In this document: positions 45,863 to 55,029 of the stretch, piece after piece | Position numbering within the stretch: the first letter of the stretch is position 1 | Layout: each line of letters starts with the position of its first letter | Assembly: GCA_963706875.1 (NCBI GenBank) | Contig: CAVPNW010000014.1 | Location: 1 to 64,000 of the forward strand | Reading direction: 5' to 3' | DNA from: Prado023 sp963706875 | Lineage (GTDB): Bacteria > Actinomycetota > Actinomycetes > S36-B12 > CAIYMF01 | Length of the DNA: 64,000 nt | Position numbers and translations under genes: made by a program | The notes under the pieces: model-generated | Seen by the model: only the letters and a program-made list of their open reading frames with translations | Database searches by the model: none | Told to the model about the DNA's origin: nothing

Positions 45863-47086
45863 ATGAGCCAGGCCGTGCAGACCCGCCGCGTCGTCCGCAG
45901 CGTGTCCGACCGCTGGATCGGTGGTGTGGCCGGCGGGCTCGCGGAGCACTTCTCCGCCCCCGCATGGATCTTCCGGTTGGCCTTCGTCCTGACGGGCCTG
46001 TTCGGGGTGGGAGTCGTGGCGTACGCGTTGATGTGGGTGTTCCTGCCGCTGGGCTACGAGCAGTCCGAGCCGGCGCAGGGCTCGGCCGCGACGACCAGCG
46101 GATGGGACCTCACTGGCGTGCTCGGGATCCTCGCCCTCGGGCTGGGCCTCCTGCTGGGGCTCGCCGCGCTCGGCGTGCCCATCCGGGTGTCCCTGTGGGG
46201 TCCCGTGCTGATCGTGGGGGCCGGAGTTGCCCTGCTGTGGCGCCAGAGTGACGACCTGCAGCGCGCGACCATCCGCAACCGGGCCGAGTCCGGCGTGCAG
46301 GCCACTGGGGCGCTATCGGACCGCCAGGGCTGGATCCGGGTCCTCGTCGGGCTCGGACTGGTCCTCCTGGGCCTGGTGGCCGTGATCGGCCCACAGCTCG
46401 ACCTGGTCACGACCGGGCAGTCGATCGGCGCTGCGGGGGCCGTCGTCGCGGGGCTCGTCCTGATCGCCCTGCCGTGGATCTCCACCTGGATCAAGGGCCT
46501 GGAGGCCGAGCGCTATGCAGCGGTCCGCGCCGAGGAGCGCGCCGCGATGGCGGCCCGGGTCCACGACTCCGTGCTCCAGACGCTGACCCTGATCCAGCGC
46601 CGCGCAGACGACCCGGCGGAGGTGACCCGCCTGGCCCGCGCCGAGGAGCGCGCCCTGCGCTCGTGGCTGTACGCCCCCGTCGGGGCGTCCGGCTCGCTGG
46701 GCGCCGCGCTCGCGGAGGTGGTGGCTGCCACCGAGGCCGACTACGACGCGCGGATCGACCTGGTGACCGTCGGCGACGCCGTGGTGGATGATCGGCTTGC
46801 AGCACTCGTGGCGGCCACCCGCGAGGCGGTGGTGAACGCCGCCAAGCACGCCGGTGCCCCGGCGACCGTGTACGCCGAGGTGGATGAGGACCAGGTGGAG
46901 GTCAACGTGCGGGACCGGGGACGCGGGTTCGATCCTGATGCCGTGGATCCGGACCGCCACGGCGTGCGCCAGTCGATCGTGGCCCGGATGACTGCCGTCG
47001 GCGGCTCGGCAACCGTGCGCAGCGCCCCGGGCGAGGGCACCGAGATCCGGCTCGTGCTCCCGACCAGGAGTGCCGCGCGTGCCTGA
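45863..47086 (+). CDS. PspC-domain sensor histidine kinase
   Basis: 407 residues. N-terminal PspC domain (DRWIGGVAGGLAEHFSAPAWIFRLAF), several membrane helices (to about 215), HisKA_3 helix with phospho-His in AARVHDSVLQTLTLIQ, HATPase with N-box REAVVNAAKHAG and G-boxes RDRGRGFDPD and GGSATVRSAPGEGTEI. GATCAT ends 6 nt before ATG 45863. It is divergent from the PspC/LiaF-like gene and overlaps its response regulator by 8 nt. Probably senses cell-envelope damage, as in Lia-type systems. Confidence 0.93.
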   Translation: MSQAVQTRRVVRSVSDRWIGGVAGGLAEHFSAPAWIFRLAFVLTGLFGVGVVAYALMWVFLPLGYEQSEPAQGSAATTSGWDLTGVLGILALGLGLLLGLAALGVPIRVSLWGPVLIVGAGVALLWRQSDDLQRATIRNRAESGVQATGALSDRQGWIRVLVGLGLVLLGLVAVIGPQLDLVTTGQSIGAAGAVVAGLVLIALPWISTWIKGLEAERYAAVRAEERAAMAARVHDSVLQTLTLIQRRADDPAEVTRLARAEERALRSWLYAPVGASGSLGAALAEVVAATEADYDARIDLVTVGDAVVDDRLAALVAATREAVVNAAKHAGAPATVYAEVDEDQVEVNVRDRGRGFDPDAVDPDRHGVRQSIVARMTAVGGSATVRSAPGEGTEIRLVLPTRSAARA

Positions 47087-47789
47087 CATCCCTGATGCCC
47101 AGCCCTCGACCCCCCTGCCCCCGACCGGCCAGCCCTCGACGCCCCAGCCCTCGACGCCCCTGCCCCGCGTCGTCCTCGTCGACGACCACGGGTTGTTCCG
47201 TGCCGGGGTCGCCCACGAGCTGGCCGGCTCCGTGGACCTTGTCGGTGAGGCCGGGGACGTGGAGAAGGCGATCATCGTGATCCGGGCCACCCGGCCGGAC
47301 GTGGTGCTGCTCGACGTCCACCTGCCAGGCGGTGGCGGACGCGCGATCCTCGACGCGTGCGTGCCGGAGCTGCCCGGCACCCGGTTCCTCGCCCTGAGCG
47401 TCAGCGACGCCGCCGACGACGTGATCGGCGTGGTCCGCGGGGGTGCACGGGGCTACGTCACGAAGGGCGTGACCGCTGAGGAGCTGCTTGACGCGATCCA
47501 CCGGGTCGCCGCCGGCGAGGCAGTGTTCTCGCCCCGGCTCGCGGGGTTCGTGCTCGACGCGTTCTCGGGCAACGCAGCGCCGGTCTCCGACGAGCTCGAC
47601 CAGCTCTCCCCACGCGAGCGCGAGGTGATGCGCTTCATCGCCCGGGGCTACACCTACCGGGAGGTCGCCAAGGAGCTGGTGCTCTCGGTCAAGACCGTCG
47701 AGACCCACGTGTCGGCGGTCCTGCGAAAGCTCCAACTGTCCAACCGCCACGAGTTGGCTCGCTGGGCCCAGGCCCGCGGCGTGGTCTGA
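47079..47789 (+). CDS. LuxR/NarL-family response regulator of the PspC kinase
   Basis: 236 residues from GTG 47079 (AGGAG lies 9 nt upstream; GTG 47070 is too close to it). About 32 residues of Pro/Ser/Thr repeats (QPSTP) precede the receiver: VVLVDDHGLFRAG, phospho-Asp in VVLLDVHLPGGGG, Lys in GYVTKGVT. HTH: LSPREREVMRFIARGYTYREVAKELVLSVKTVETHVSAVLRKL in pattern. The Pro-rich head is unusual. Coupled to the upstream kinase. Confidence 0.93.
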   Translation: MPDIPDAQPSTPLPPTGQPSTPQPSTPLPRVVLVDDHGLFRAGVAHELAGSVDLVGEAGDVEKAIIVIRATRPDVVLLDVHLPGGGGRAILDACVPELPGTRFLALSVSDAADDVIGVVRGGARGYVTKGVTAEELLDAIHRVAAGEAVFSPRLAGFVLDAFSGNAAPVSDELDQLSPREREVMRFIARGYTYREVAKELVLSVKTVETHVSAVLRKLQLSNRHELARWAQARGVV

Positions 47790-47807
47790 GCCGCTCGAAA
47801 CGTAACG

Positions 47808-47850
47808 GTGTGAACGGAAGCGACCATCTGATCGTCGATTCCGTTCACAC
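47808..47850. terminator. Bidirectional terminator-like hairpin
   Basis: GTGTGAACGGAA (47808-47819) pairs perfectly with TTCCGTTCACAC (47839-47850) around 19 nt. It lies between convergent genes. Confidence 0.75.
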
Positions 47851-47868
47851 GGATCGTCCCTCCGGGGC

Positions 47869-48219
47869 TCAGACGAAGACGGCGATGATGATGTTGACGA
47901 TCGTCAGGCCACCGATGGCGCCCCACACCCCGACCGGCACGGACTCCTTCTTGCGGTTGACCCACGCCAGCACCGTGATCACCAGCAGGATGGCCAGCTT
48001 GATGCCGACCTTCATGTGGTTGATGTCCTCGTCGTCGGACAGGACTGTCTCGGCCAGGCCGACCATCGCCAGGCCGGTGGCCAACTGCGTGAACGCCCCG
48101 TCGAGCATGGCGCGGTTGACGACCTTGGTGGGCGCCGACATCTGGACCAGCCAGCCTCCCAGGAGGGCGGCGAGGCCGATGAAGTGCAGCACGACGAGGG
48201 ACTCGAAGACGATTTCCAT
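47869..48219 (-). CDS. Small integral membrane protein
   Basis: 116 residues, from ATG 48219; TACCCT (48227-48232) ends 7 nt upstream on this strand, so it is probably leaderless. Three or four helices: VFESLVVLHFIGLAALLGGWL, FTQLATGLAMVGLAETV, VGIKLAILLVITVLAWV and the C-terminal GGLTIVNIIIAVFV. It contains one histidine in helix 1 and one between helices. Function unknown. Confidence 0.82.
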   Translation of the reverse strand: MEIVFESLVVLHFIGLAALLGGWLVQMSAPTKVVNRAMLDGAFTQLATGLAMVGLAETVLSDDEDINHMKVGIKLAILLVITVLAWVNRKKESVPVGVWGAIGGLTIVNIIIAVFV

Positions 48220-48272
48220 GTCCCCAAGGGTAGGCCAGGCGGGCGAATCGGACGAAACGTCCGGCTGCGACC

Positions 48273-48992
48273 TCAGCCCAGCGTGACGGCGTGGAACATC
48301 TCGGCCAGGCGGCCCTCGGGCAGCCCGCCCCGCTGCGCGGTCTGCGACATCCAGCCGCGGATCATCCCCTCGAGGTCCTCCATGTGCTCGGTCTGGCTCA
48401 CGTGCGCGCGCAGGGCCGCGAGCTTCAGGTCGAACTTGTCGGTCACGTCGACGAAGGTGTTGGGCGTGGGTGAACCCGACATCCACAGCTCCTTGACGTG
48501 CCACTCCTCGAGGCCCTCATCGGTCATGAGGGTCGGATGGGCGAACTGGTTGCGCGCGTCGGGGTAGATGGCCTGGACGGTCGCCTCGCCGGCGGCCATG
48601 TGGTCCGGGTGAGAGGCGGCGATGCGCTCCCAGTTGCGCACCGGCGACATCGTCATCACCCGCTGCGGCTGCACCTGGCGGATCACCCGGGAGATGTCGC
48701 GGCGCAGGTCATGGCTGACGGTCAGCTCCCCATCTCGGTAGCCGAGGAAGCGGACGTCGGTGACCCCCACGACCGCGGCCGCGGCGACCTGCTCGGCTCG
48801 ACGGATCCCGGGGATCTCCGAGCGCGGGACGGCGGGGTCGAATCCGCCTGCGTCGCCGTCGGTCACGATGCAGTAGGTGACCGAGACCCCGGCCGCCACG
48901 AGGGTTGCCACCGTGCCCGCGGACCCGAAGTCGACGTCGTCGGGGTGCGCAGTGACGACCAGGACGCGGGTGAGCTCAGGGGGGATCTCCAC
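48273..48992 (-). CDS. PIG-L family deacetylase (MshB/Mca-like)
   Basis: 239 residues from GTG 48992. The upstream ATG 49001 lies inside the TACGAT -10 box (49000-49005), which ends 7 nt before the GTG. Zinc motif AHPDDVDFG near the N-terminus and the second ligand in SHPDHMAAGEA are intact, so it should be an active N-acetyl-sugar or amidase hydrolase. The family includes MshB (mycothiol synthesis) and Mca (mycothiol conjugate amidase); which one this is cannot be decided here. Confidence 0.9.
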   Translation of the reverse strand: MEIPPELTRVLVVTAHPDDVDFGSAGTVATLVAAGVSVTYCIVTDGDAGGFDPAVPRSEIPGIRRAEQVAAAAVVGVTDVRFLGYRDGELTVSHDLRRDISRVIRQVQPQRVMTMSPVRNWERIAASHPDHMAAGEATVQAIYPDARNQFAHPTLMTDEGLEEWHVKELWMSGSPTPNTFVDVTDKFDLKLAALRAHVSQTEHMEDLEGMIRGWMSQTAQRGGLPEGRLAEMFHAVTLG

Positions 48993-49146
48993 GCCGGACA
49001 TCGTAGGCGGATTCGCCCAGGAGGGCGTGAACGTGCAGGGAGCTCGAGATCATGGGCTGCCCTTAGCGTTGTGAAATCACAGGATTTGGCCGGGGTGCGT
49101 CGTAGGTTGGGTCAAGCGCGGGGGCGCAGGTGTCGAGGGGAGGGGT

Positions 49147-50532
49147 ATGTCAGGGATGCGCGCGCTCGTCGCTGCGACCTCGGCTGCGCTGGTCGTGGCC
49201 CTCGTCGGAGTGCCCGCCCAGGCAGCCGCGCCGGTCCCGGCCGCGGCGATCCCACTGCCCGTCGAGCTCGACATCCCCGCCTTCTACGAGGCCCAGACGA
49301 TCTGCGACCCCACCCCGCGCCCGGGGGCAACGGCCCTGCAGAACCTGCTGCTGGCGACCTACGGCCCGGCGACCATCTACATCCCGCGCACCTGCACCTC
49401 GAGCACCAGCGAGCACTTCGATGGCCGGGCGGTGGACTGGATGCGCTCCGTGCGGGTGCCGGCCGAGAAGGAGATGGCCGACGCGTTCCTGGCCTGGCTG
49501 CTCGCCCCGGCCGCGGACGGCACCCCGCACGCCATGGCCCGGCGCCTGGGGATCATGTACATCATCTGGGACAGCCGGATGATCCGGATGTACGACCCAG
49601 GTCGCGGCTGGACGGAGTACAACAACTGCCTTGACCCGGCCAGGTCCGCACCGAGCCTTGACAACACGTGCCACCGCAACCACGTGCACCTGTCGATGTC
49701 CTGGGACGGCGCCGCGGGGCTCACCAGCTTCTGGACCGGCACGGCCCAGACCCAGCCGTACTGCCCGACGATGACGTCCCGGGCAACACCGGGCACCGGG
49801 GACGGCCTGGTCGTTGCCGACCTCAGCGCGGTCCCGGGAGCAGTCCCGGTCACCCCGACGGTGATCCTCGACACCGGCGCCGGCGCCGGCGCCGGTCTCA
49901 CCGGTCGGTGCCGGAGCCTGGCGGGCCGCTCCCTGTACCCGAGCGCCGCAGTCGCCGGGCTGGTGCCCGCGGGTGTCGGCGCGGTGGTGCTGCAGGTCAC
50001 CTCCTCGAGCAATGCCCCGGCCGCGCTGTCCGTGTGGTCCTCGGGCGCCCCTCGACCTCCCGGCCAGGTCGCCAGCCCGATCGGCACGACGACGGCCACG
50101 GTGGTCGTCCCGCTGGCCTCGGACGGGTCGGTCGGGCTGGGCACATCGCTGGGAGCGGCCAACCTCTCGGCCACCGTCATCGGCTACGCACCGGGCAGCA
50201 GCAGCTTCGCGGTGTCCGCGCCGGCCCCGGCGCCCATCGCCCGGCCGAGCAAGCCGCGTTCGATCAAGGTCAAGTCCACCCGTCGCGCGGTCACGACCCG
50301 GTGGAAGGCGCCGAGCCGGCCGGGCGGGGCGGAGGTGACCGGGTACCGCGTCGAGGCGCTCACGAGCGCCCGGCGCGGGGCCGCGGTGGCCGGGTCCTGC
50401 TCAGCGGCTCCCGCAGCGCGCTCGTGCACCATCAAGGGCCTGAAGAAGGGCCGCAAGTACTGGATGTCGGTCTCTGTTGCCAACCCGGGCGGGGCCACCT
50501 GGGCGGCGCGCAAGAAGGTTCGCGTCCGCTGA
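49147..50532 (+). CDS. Secreted protein with M15-like (ARB_07466-type) domain and a C-terminal FnIII domain
   Basis: 461 residues. Signal peptide (ALVAATSAALVVALVGVPAQAAA). Residues ~85-185 have HFDGRAVDWM, then GIMYIIWDSRMIRMY and HRNHVHLSMSWDG. That H..D..HxH layout is the zinc pattern of VanY/M15-type peptidases and is typical of ARB_07466-like domains. A beta-rich middle region and a fibronectin type III-like end (PSKPRSIKVK..GYRVEALTS..MSVSVANPGG) follow. Likely a wall-associated peptidase. No riboswitch is visible upstream. Confidence 0.82.
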   Translation: MSGMRALVAATSAALVVALVGVPAQAAAPVPAAAIPLPVELDIPAFYEAQTICDPTPRPGATALQNLLLATYGPATIYIPRTCTSSTSEHFDGRAVDWMRSVRVPAEKEMADAFLAWLLAPAADGTPHAMARRLGIMYIIWDSRMIRMYDPGRGWTEYNNCLDPARSAPSLDNTCHRNHVHLSMSWDGAAGLTSFWTGTAQTQPYCPTMTSRATPGTGDGLVVADLSAVPGAVPVTPTVILDTGAGAGAGLTGRCRSLAGRSLYPSAAVAGLVPAGVGAVVLQVTSSSNAPAALSVWSSGAPRPPGQVASPIGTTTATVVVPLASDGSVGLGTSLGAANLSATVIGYAPGSSSFAVSAPAPAPIARPSKPRSIKVKSTRRAVTTRWKAPSRPGGAEVTGYRVEALTSARRGAAVAGSCSAAPAARSCTIKGLKKGRKYWMSVSVANPGGATWAARKKVRVR

Positions 50533-50584
50533 GGCGGGGGTCACCCGGCCATGCGGTGTCGGCCCGGGAACGTAGACTCCTCAG

Positions 50585-53101
50585 GTGCTCGCGGACGACC
50601 TTCTGCCCCGTCTCCCGCGGACGACCATGCCTGCCGAGGCCGTCGACCGGCAGGCCGATCGTGAGGCGGACGAGGGGGCCCTGTTCGCCGCCGGCCCGAC
50701 ACCTGCCCCGCTGACCGGCCCTGACCAGGACGGCCCCCGGGCAGCCGAGGCCGGACGGGCCGCGGACATGGTCCGGGCCGCGGTCGCCGCGGCCAAGGGG
50801 GGTGCCGATGCCCAGGCGGCCGATCGGCGGGCCCAGCGCGAGGCCGAGCGGGCTGCTGAGATGGTGGACCTCGTCTGCGACCTCAACCCGCCGCAGCGCC
50901 AGGCCGTGGAGCACCGCGGTGGGCCGCTGCTGATCGTCGCCGGGGCTGGCTCGGGCAAGACCCGCGTGCTCACGCGCCGGATCGCACACCTGCTGGCCAC
51001 CGGCGACGCGCGACCCGGCGAGATCCTGGCCATCACCTTCACGAACAAGGCCGCGGCCGAGATGCGTGACCGTGTCGAGGTCGCCGTGGGGCCCAGGGCA
51101 CGGGCGATGTGGGTCTCGACGTTCCACTCGGCCTGCGTGCGCATCCTGCGCCGGGAGGCCGAGCGCCTGGCGATGAAGTCGAGCTTCTCGATCTACGACC
51201 AGGCCGACAGCCTTCGCCTGGTCACCCTCGTGTCCCGCGACCTGGACCTCGATCCCAAGCGGATGCCGCCCCGGGGGCTGCTGAACAGGATCTCCGGGTT
51301 GAAGAACGAGCTGATCGACCCCGACACATTCCGCTCCCAGGCCACCAACGACACCGAGATGACGCTCGCCGACGTCTACACCGCCTACCAGACCCGGCTG
51401 GCCCGCGCCCAGGCCGTCGACTTCGACGACCTGATCGGTCACACGGTGGCGCTGATGGTCGGGTTCCCCGACGTGGCCGAGCACTACCGCCGGCGGTTCC
51501 GGCACATCCTGGTCGACGAGTACCAGGACACCAACCACGCCCAGTTCCGGCTCGTCTCCGAGCTCGTCGGACGACCCGGCGGCGAGGTCCCGCCCGGCGA
51601 GCTGGTGGTGGTCGGTGACTCCGACCAGTCGATCTACGCGTTCCGCGGGGCCACCGTGCGCAACATCGTGGAGTTCAGCACCGACTTCCCCAACGCCCGC
51701 CAGATCGTGCTCGACCAGAACTACCGCTCGACCCAGACGATCCTCTCGGCGGCCAACGCGGTGATCGCGCGGAACTCCGACCGGCAGGCCAAGAAGCTCT
51801 GGACCGACGCCGGCGCGGGTGAGCAGATCGTCGGCTATGTCGCAGACTCCGAGCACGACGAGGCGGCTTTCGTCGGCAACGAGATCGACCGGCTCTCGGA
51901 CAAGGGCCTGGCCACGCCCGGTGACGTCGCGGTGTTCTACCGGACCAACGCCCAGTCCCGGGCCCTGGAGGAGGTGTTCATCCGCACCGGCCTGCCCTAC
52001 AAGGTGGTCGGTGGGACGCGCTTCTACGAGCGTCGGGAGATCCGCGACGTCCTGGCCTACCTGCGCGTCGTGGCCAACCCGGCCGACGACGTGAGCCTGC
52101 GCCGGATCCTCAACGTGCCCAAGCGGGGCATCGGCGACCGGGCCGAGGCCTACGTGTCCGGGTTCGCCGAGGCACAGCGGATCACCTTCGGCGAGGCCCT
52201 GCGCCGGGCGGCGGAGATCCCCGGCATGGCCGGGCGCAGCGCCACCGTCGTGGCGGCATTCGTGGCGATCCTGGACGACCTCGCCGCCGTCGTGGACTCC
52301 GGCGCGGGTCCGGCCGACATCATGCGCGCGGTGCTGGAGCGCTCCGGGTACCTCGCCGAGCTCCAGGCGTCCACCGATCCGCAGGACGAGGTCCGGGTCG
52401 AGAACGTCGCCGAGTTCGAGGCGGTGGCCGCGGAGTTCAGCCGGGACGCCGAGCAGGCCGGCGACGGGTCGGGCACCCTGGGCGACTTCCTCGAGCGGGT
52501 GGCGCTGGTGGCCGACGCCGACGAGATCCCCGAGGGTGAGGACCACGAGGGCGTGGTCACCCTGATGACCCTGCACACCGCCAAGGGCCTGGAGTTCCCC
52601 GTGGTGTTCCTCAGCGGGATGGAGGACGGCGTGTTCCCGCACATGCGGGCGATGGCCGACCCGTTCGAGCTGTCCGAGGAGCGGCGCCTTGCCTACGTGG
52701 GCATCACCCGGGCCCGCGAGCGCCTGTACGTCACCCGCGCGATCAGCCGTTCGGCGTGGGGGGCGCCGAGCTACAACCCCGAGTCCCGGTTCCTGGCCGA
52801 CATCCCCACCGACCTGATCCGCTGGGAGCGCGAGGAGCCCGCCCGCTACACCGGCCCCACCGCGGGCGGGTACGGCTCGGCACCGTCCCTGTCGGCGGCG
52901 GCCGAGCGCTACGAGCGCAGCCCGGTCGCCCGGGCGGTGGTCTCGCTGTCCGCCGGCGATCGTGTCCTGCACCCGAAGTTCGGCATGGGCACGGTGGTCA
53001 GCACCCTCGGCAGTGGTGACAAGGCGGAGGCCTCGGTCGACTTCGGCTCGGAGGGCGTCAAGCGGCTGCTGCTGCGCTACGCCCCGGTCGAGAAGCTGTA
53101 G
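50585..53101 (+). CDS. pcrA: ATP-dependent DNA helicase PcrA/UvrD
   Basis: 838 residues from GTG 50585; TAGACT (50573-50578) ends 6 nt earlier (leaderless pattern). SF1A helicase with 3'-5' polarity in nucleotide excision and mismatch-type repair. After a ~95-residue actinobacterial head come the Q-motif LNPPQRQAV, Walker A AGAGSGKTR (from 119), VDEYQDTN, GDSDQSIYAFRGA, QNYRSTQTIL, TLHTAKGLEFPVVFL and VGITRARERLYV. The C-terminal LSAGDRVLHPKFGMGTVVS domain binds RNA polymerase in PcrA. Confidence 0.97.
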   Translation: MLADDLLPRLPRTTMPAEAVDRQADREADEGALFAAGPTPAPLTGPDQDGPRAAEAGRAADMVRAAVAAAKGGADAQAADRRAQREAERAAEMVDLVCDLNPPQRQAVEHRGGPLLIVAGAGSGKTRVLTRRIAHLLATGDARPGEILAITFTNKAAAEMRDRVEVAVGPRARAMWVSTFHSACVRILRREAERLAMKSSFSIYDQADSLRLVTLVSRDLDLDPKRMPPRGLLNRISGLKNELIDPDTFRSQATNDTEMTLADVYTAYQTRLARAQAVDFDDLIGHTVALMVGFPDVAEHYRRRFRHILVDEYQDTNHAQFRLVSELVGRPGGEVPPGELVVVGDSDQSIYAFRGATVRNIVEFSTDFPNARQIVLDQNYRSTQTILSAANAVIARNSDRQAKKLWTDAGAGEQIVGYVADSEHDEAAFVGNEIDRLSDKGLATPGDVAVFYRTNAQSRALEEVFIRTGLPYKVVGGTRFYERREIRDVLAYLRVVANPADDVSLRRILNVPKRGIGDRAEAYVSGFAEAQRITFGEALRRAAEIPGMAGRSATVVAAFVAILDDLAAVVDSGAGPADIMRAVLERSGYLAELQASTDPQDEVRVENVAEFEAVAAEFSRDAEQAGDGSGTLGDFLERVALVADADEIPEGEDHEGVVTLMTLHTAKGLEFPVVFLSGMEDGVFPHMRAMADPFELSEERRLAYVGITRARERLYVTRAISRSAWGAPSYNPESRFLADIPTDLIRWEREEPARYTGPTAGGYGSAPSLSAAAERYERSPVARAVVSLSAGDRVLHPKFGMGTVVSTLGSGDKAEASVDFGSEGVKRLLLRYAPVEKL

Positions 53102-53214
53102 CGCCGGCCGGCTGCACACTCGGTCCGGTCCTTCGGCCCTGTGTGGGGCCGGTCCTGCCCGCCTAGGCTGGAATCGGGCGGGATGCCCGCCCCAGGGGCG
53201 GAAGGAGTTCCGCG

Positions 53215-53979
53215 ATGGCCACGACCGTGCCCAGCTACTTGGACGTCCAGGCGGCGATCGGCATCACGAAGCACAACGGCGGCTATCCGGCCACCGAACG
53301 GCTGCTCGCCATGTGCCACGCACGTCGCGCCCGCGACGTCCTCTACGTTGGCTCGGGAATCGGTGTGGGCCCGGCGCACCTGGCGCGGCACTACGCCCAC
53401 CGGGTCACGGCGCTCGACCTCGACCCCGCGATGCTGGCATGGACCGAGCGCAGGGCTCGGCGCGATGGCGTCAGTGCCGCCATCAGGACCCTGCGGGGCG
53501 ATGTCCTGGCGCTGCCGCTGCCCGACGCCCAGTTCGACCTGGTCATCGTCGAATCGGTGCTCGCCTTCGTCGAGGACAAGGACCGGGCGGTCTCCGAGTG
53601 CGTCCGCGTGACCCGGCCGGGGGGCTGGGTCGGCATGAACGAGGCGGTCTGGTCCGGCGAGCGCCCGCCGCCCGACGTGGCCGACCAGGGCGACGTCCTC
53701 GGGACGTGGCTGCCCACCCAACAAGAGTGGCGGCAGCGGTGGGAGGCCAGTGGCCTGGTGGAGCGCACGTTCGAGGTGCACCCCATCGAGCTGGGCGCCG
53801 AGGTGCGCAGCCGGGTCGGCTGGATCGGGTGGCGGTGGCTGCTGCCGGCATGGGGCCGCGCCCTGCGCCTGGTGCTCAGGGATCCTGAGATCCGCCAGGC
53901 TATCCGCACGCAGCTGTCCTACCCGCCCGAGCTGGCCGACCTGATGGGCTACGCCCTGTCCGCGGGTCGTCGGGAGTAG
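53215..53979 (+). CDS. Class I SAM-dependent methyltransferase
   Basis: 254 residues. Motif I VLYVGSGIGVGPAHLA, acidic ribose-binding ALDLDP, and DLVIVESVLAFVEDKDRAVSECVRV match Methyltransf_11 enzymes that act on small molecules. The substrate is unknown. ATG 53215 has GGAAGGAG upstream. The leader carries TAGGCT (53164-53169) as a likely -10 box and a compact GGGCGGG-ATG-CCCGCCC hairpin between promoter and ribosome site. Confidence 0.9.
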   Translation: MATTVPSYLDVQAAIGITKHNGGYPATERLLAMCHARRARDVLYVGSGIGVGPAHLARHYAHRVTALDLDPAMLAWTERRARRDGVSAAIRTLRGDVLALPLPDAQFDLVIVESVLAFVEDKDRAVSECVRVTRPGGWVGMNEAVWSGERPPPDVADQGDVLGTWLPTQQEWRQRWEASGLVERTFEVHPIELGAEVRSRVGWIGWRWLLPAWGRALRLVLRDPEIRQAIRTQLSYPPELADLMGYALSAGRRE

Positions 53980-53993
53980 GGGGCAGGATCGCC

Positions 53994-54968
53994 TCAGCGC
54001 TGGGTGGTGCGCGGGGTGCCCTGGCGGCTGGGGGTGCTGGCGATCGACGTGGCGCCCTCGGCGACCGTCGAGCCGTCCTGGTCGACGTGGGCCAGCGTGG
54101 TGCAGATCTCGTGCACGACGCGGCCGTCGACCGGCAGCGAGTTGTGGCCCACGCACGGGACGAACACGTTGCGGGCGTTGAGGTCCGCGTGCTCGATGCG
54201 CGCGTTGGACTTCGGGATGATCATCTGGTCGAGGTCCGACCAGATGGCCACGAACCGGGTCCGGCACCCCGGGGAGGGGGCGGCGAGCTCAGTCATGATG
54301 TCCGAGCCGGGACGCATCTGCCGGGCGACCGGGTGCGGGACGAAGTTGGCCGGTGCAGTCCCCTGGTGCGGAGTGCCGAGGGTGACCAGCGTGTGGACCC
54401 GGGAGTCCCCGCCCATCCGCTGGACGAAGTACCGCGCGACGAGTCCGCCCATCGAATGCCCGATGACGTGCACGCGTTCGTATCCGGTCTCGATGCACAG
54501 CGCCTCGACCAGGGCCTCGAGACGCCCGGCGACCACCCGCACGTCGTCGGTCAGCGGCGAGTAGTTCAGGGTGATGATGCGGCCGAACCCCCGTCGGCGC
54601 AGCCCGCGCTTGATCATCGCGAAGACCGAGCGGTTGTCCACGACACCGTGGATCAGGATGATCGGGGTGCCGGCGTTCTCGACGTCGCCGATGATCAGGC
54701 CGCGCTTGATCGGGTCGAGGCCGTCGAGGTTGAGCCGCTCCTCGGGGTGGCGCACCTGCTCCTCGAGCACGCCGAGCGGGTACGTCACGACGTGGGTGGC
54801 GGTCCAGGCCACCTCGATGGCCGAACCGCGGATCACTGAGGGGTTCGTGGCCCGGCGCAGGCCGCGGCCCGTGGCGCGCCCGGCGCGGCGGATCCGACCC
54901 CCGGATGCCCTCACATCACCTGGACCGCTGGGGTCCTGGGCCCTTGGGGCCTGGTGGCTGCTCGGCAC
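53994..54968 (-). CDS. Alpha/beta hydrolase, lipase/PGAP1-like
   Basis: 324 residues from GTG 54968; TACCGT (54975-54980) ends 6 nt upstream. The ~45-residue N-terminus is basic and Arg-rich. Hydrolase motifs: IILIHGVVDNRSVFAMI, nucleophile in VIGHSMGGLVARYFVQ, TLGTPHQGT after it, an acid in WSDLDQMI and His in VGHNSLPVDGRV. The last feature set is that of bacterial triacylglycerol-lipase-like and PGAP1-like esterases. Divergent from the B12-binding gene. Confidence 0.9.
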   Translation of the reverse strand: MPSSHQAPRAQDPSGPGDVRASGGRIRRAGRATGRGLRRATNPSVIRGSAIEVAWTATHVVTYPLGVLEEQVRHPEERLNLDGLDPIKRGLIIGDVENAGTPIILIHGVVDNRSVFAMIKRGLRRRGFGRIITLNYSPLTDDVRVVAGRLEALVEALCIETGYERVHVIGHSMGGLVARYFVQRMGGDSRVHTLVTLGTPHQGTAPANFVPHPVARQMRPGSDIMTELAAPSPGCRTRFVAIWSDLDQMIIPKSNARIEHADLNARNVFVPCVGHNSLPVDGRVVHEICTTLAHVDQDGSTVAEGATSIASTPSRQGTPRTTQR

Positions 54969-55029
54969 CCCGGCACGGTAGCGCATCCTCGGGCAACCTG
55001 TGGCCATCGGGCAGGACTACGATTTGCCC

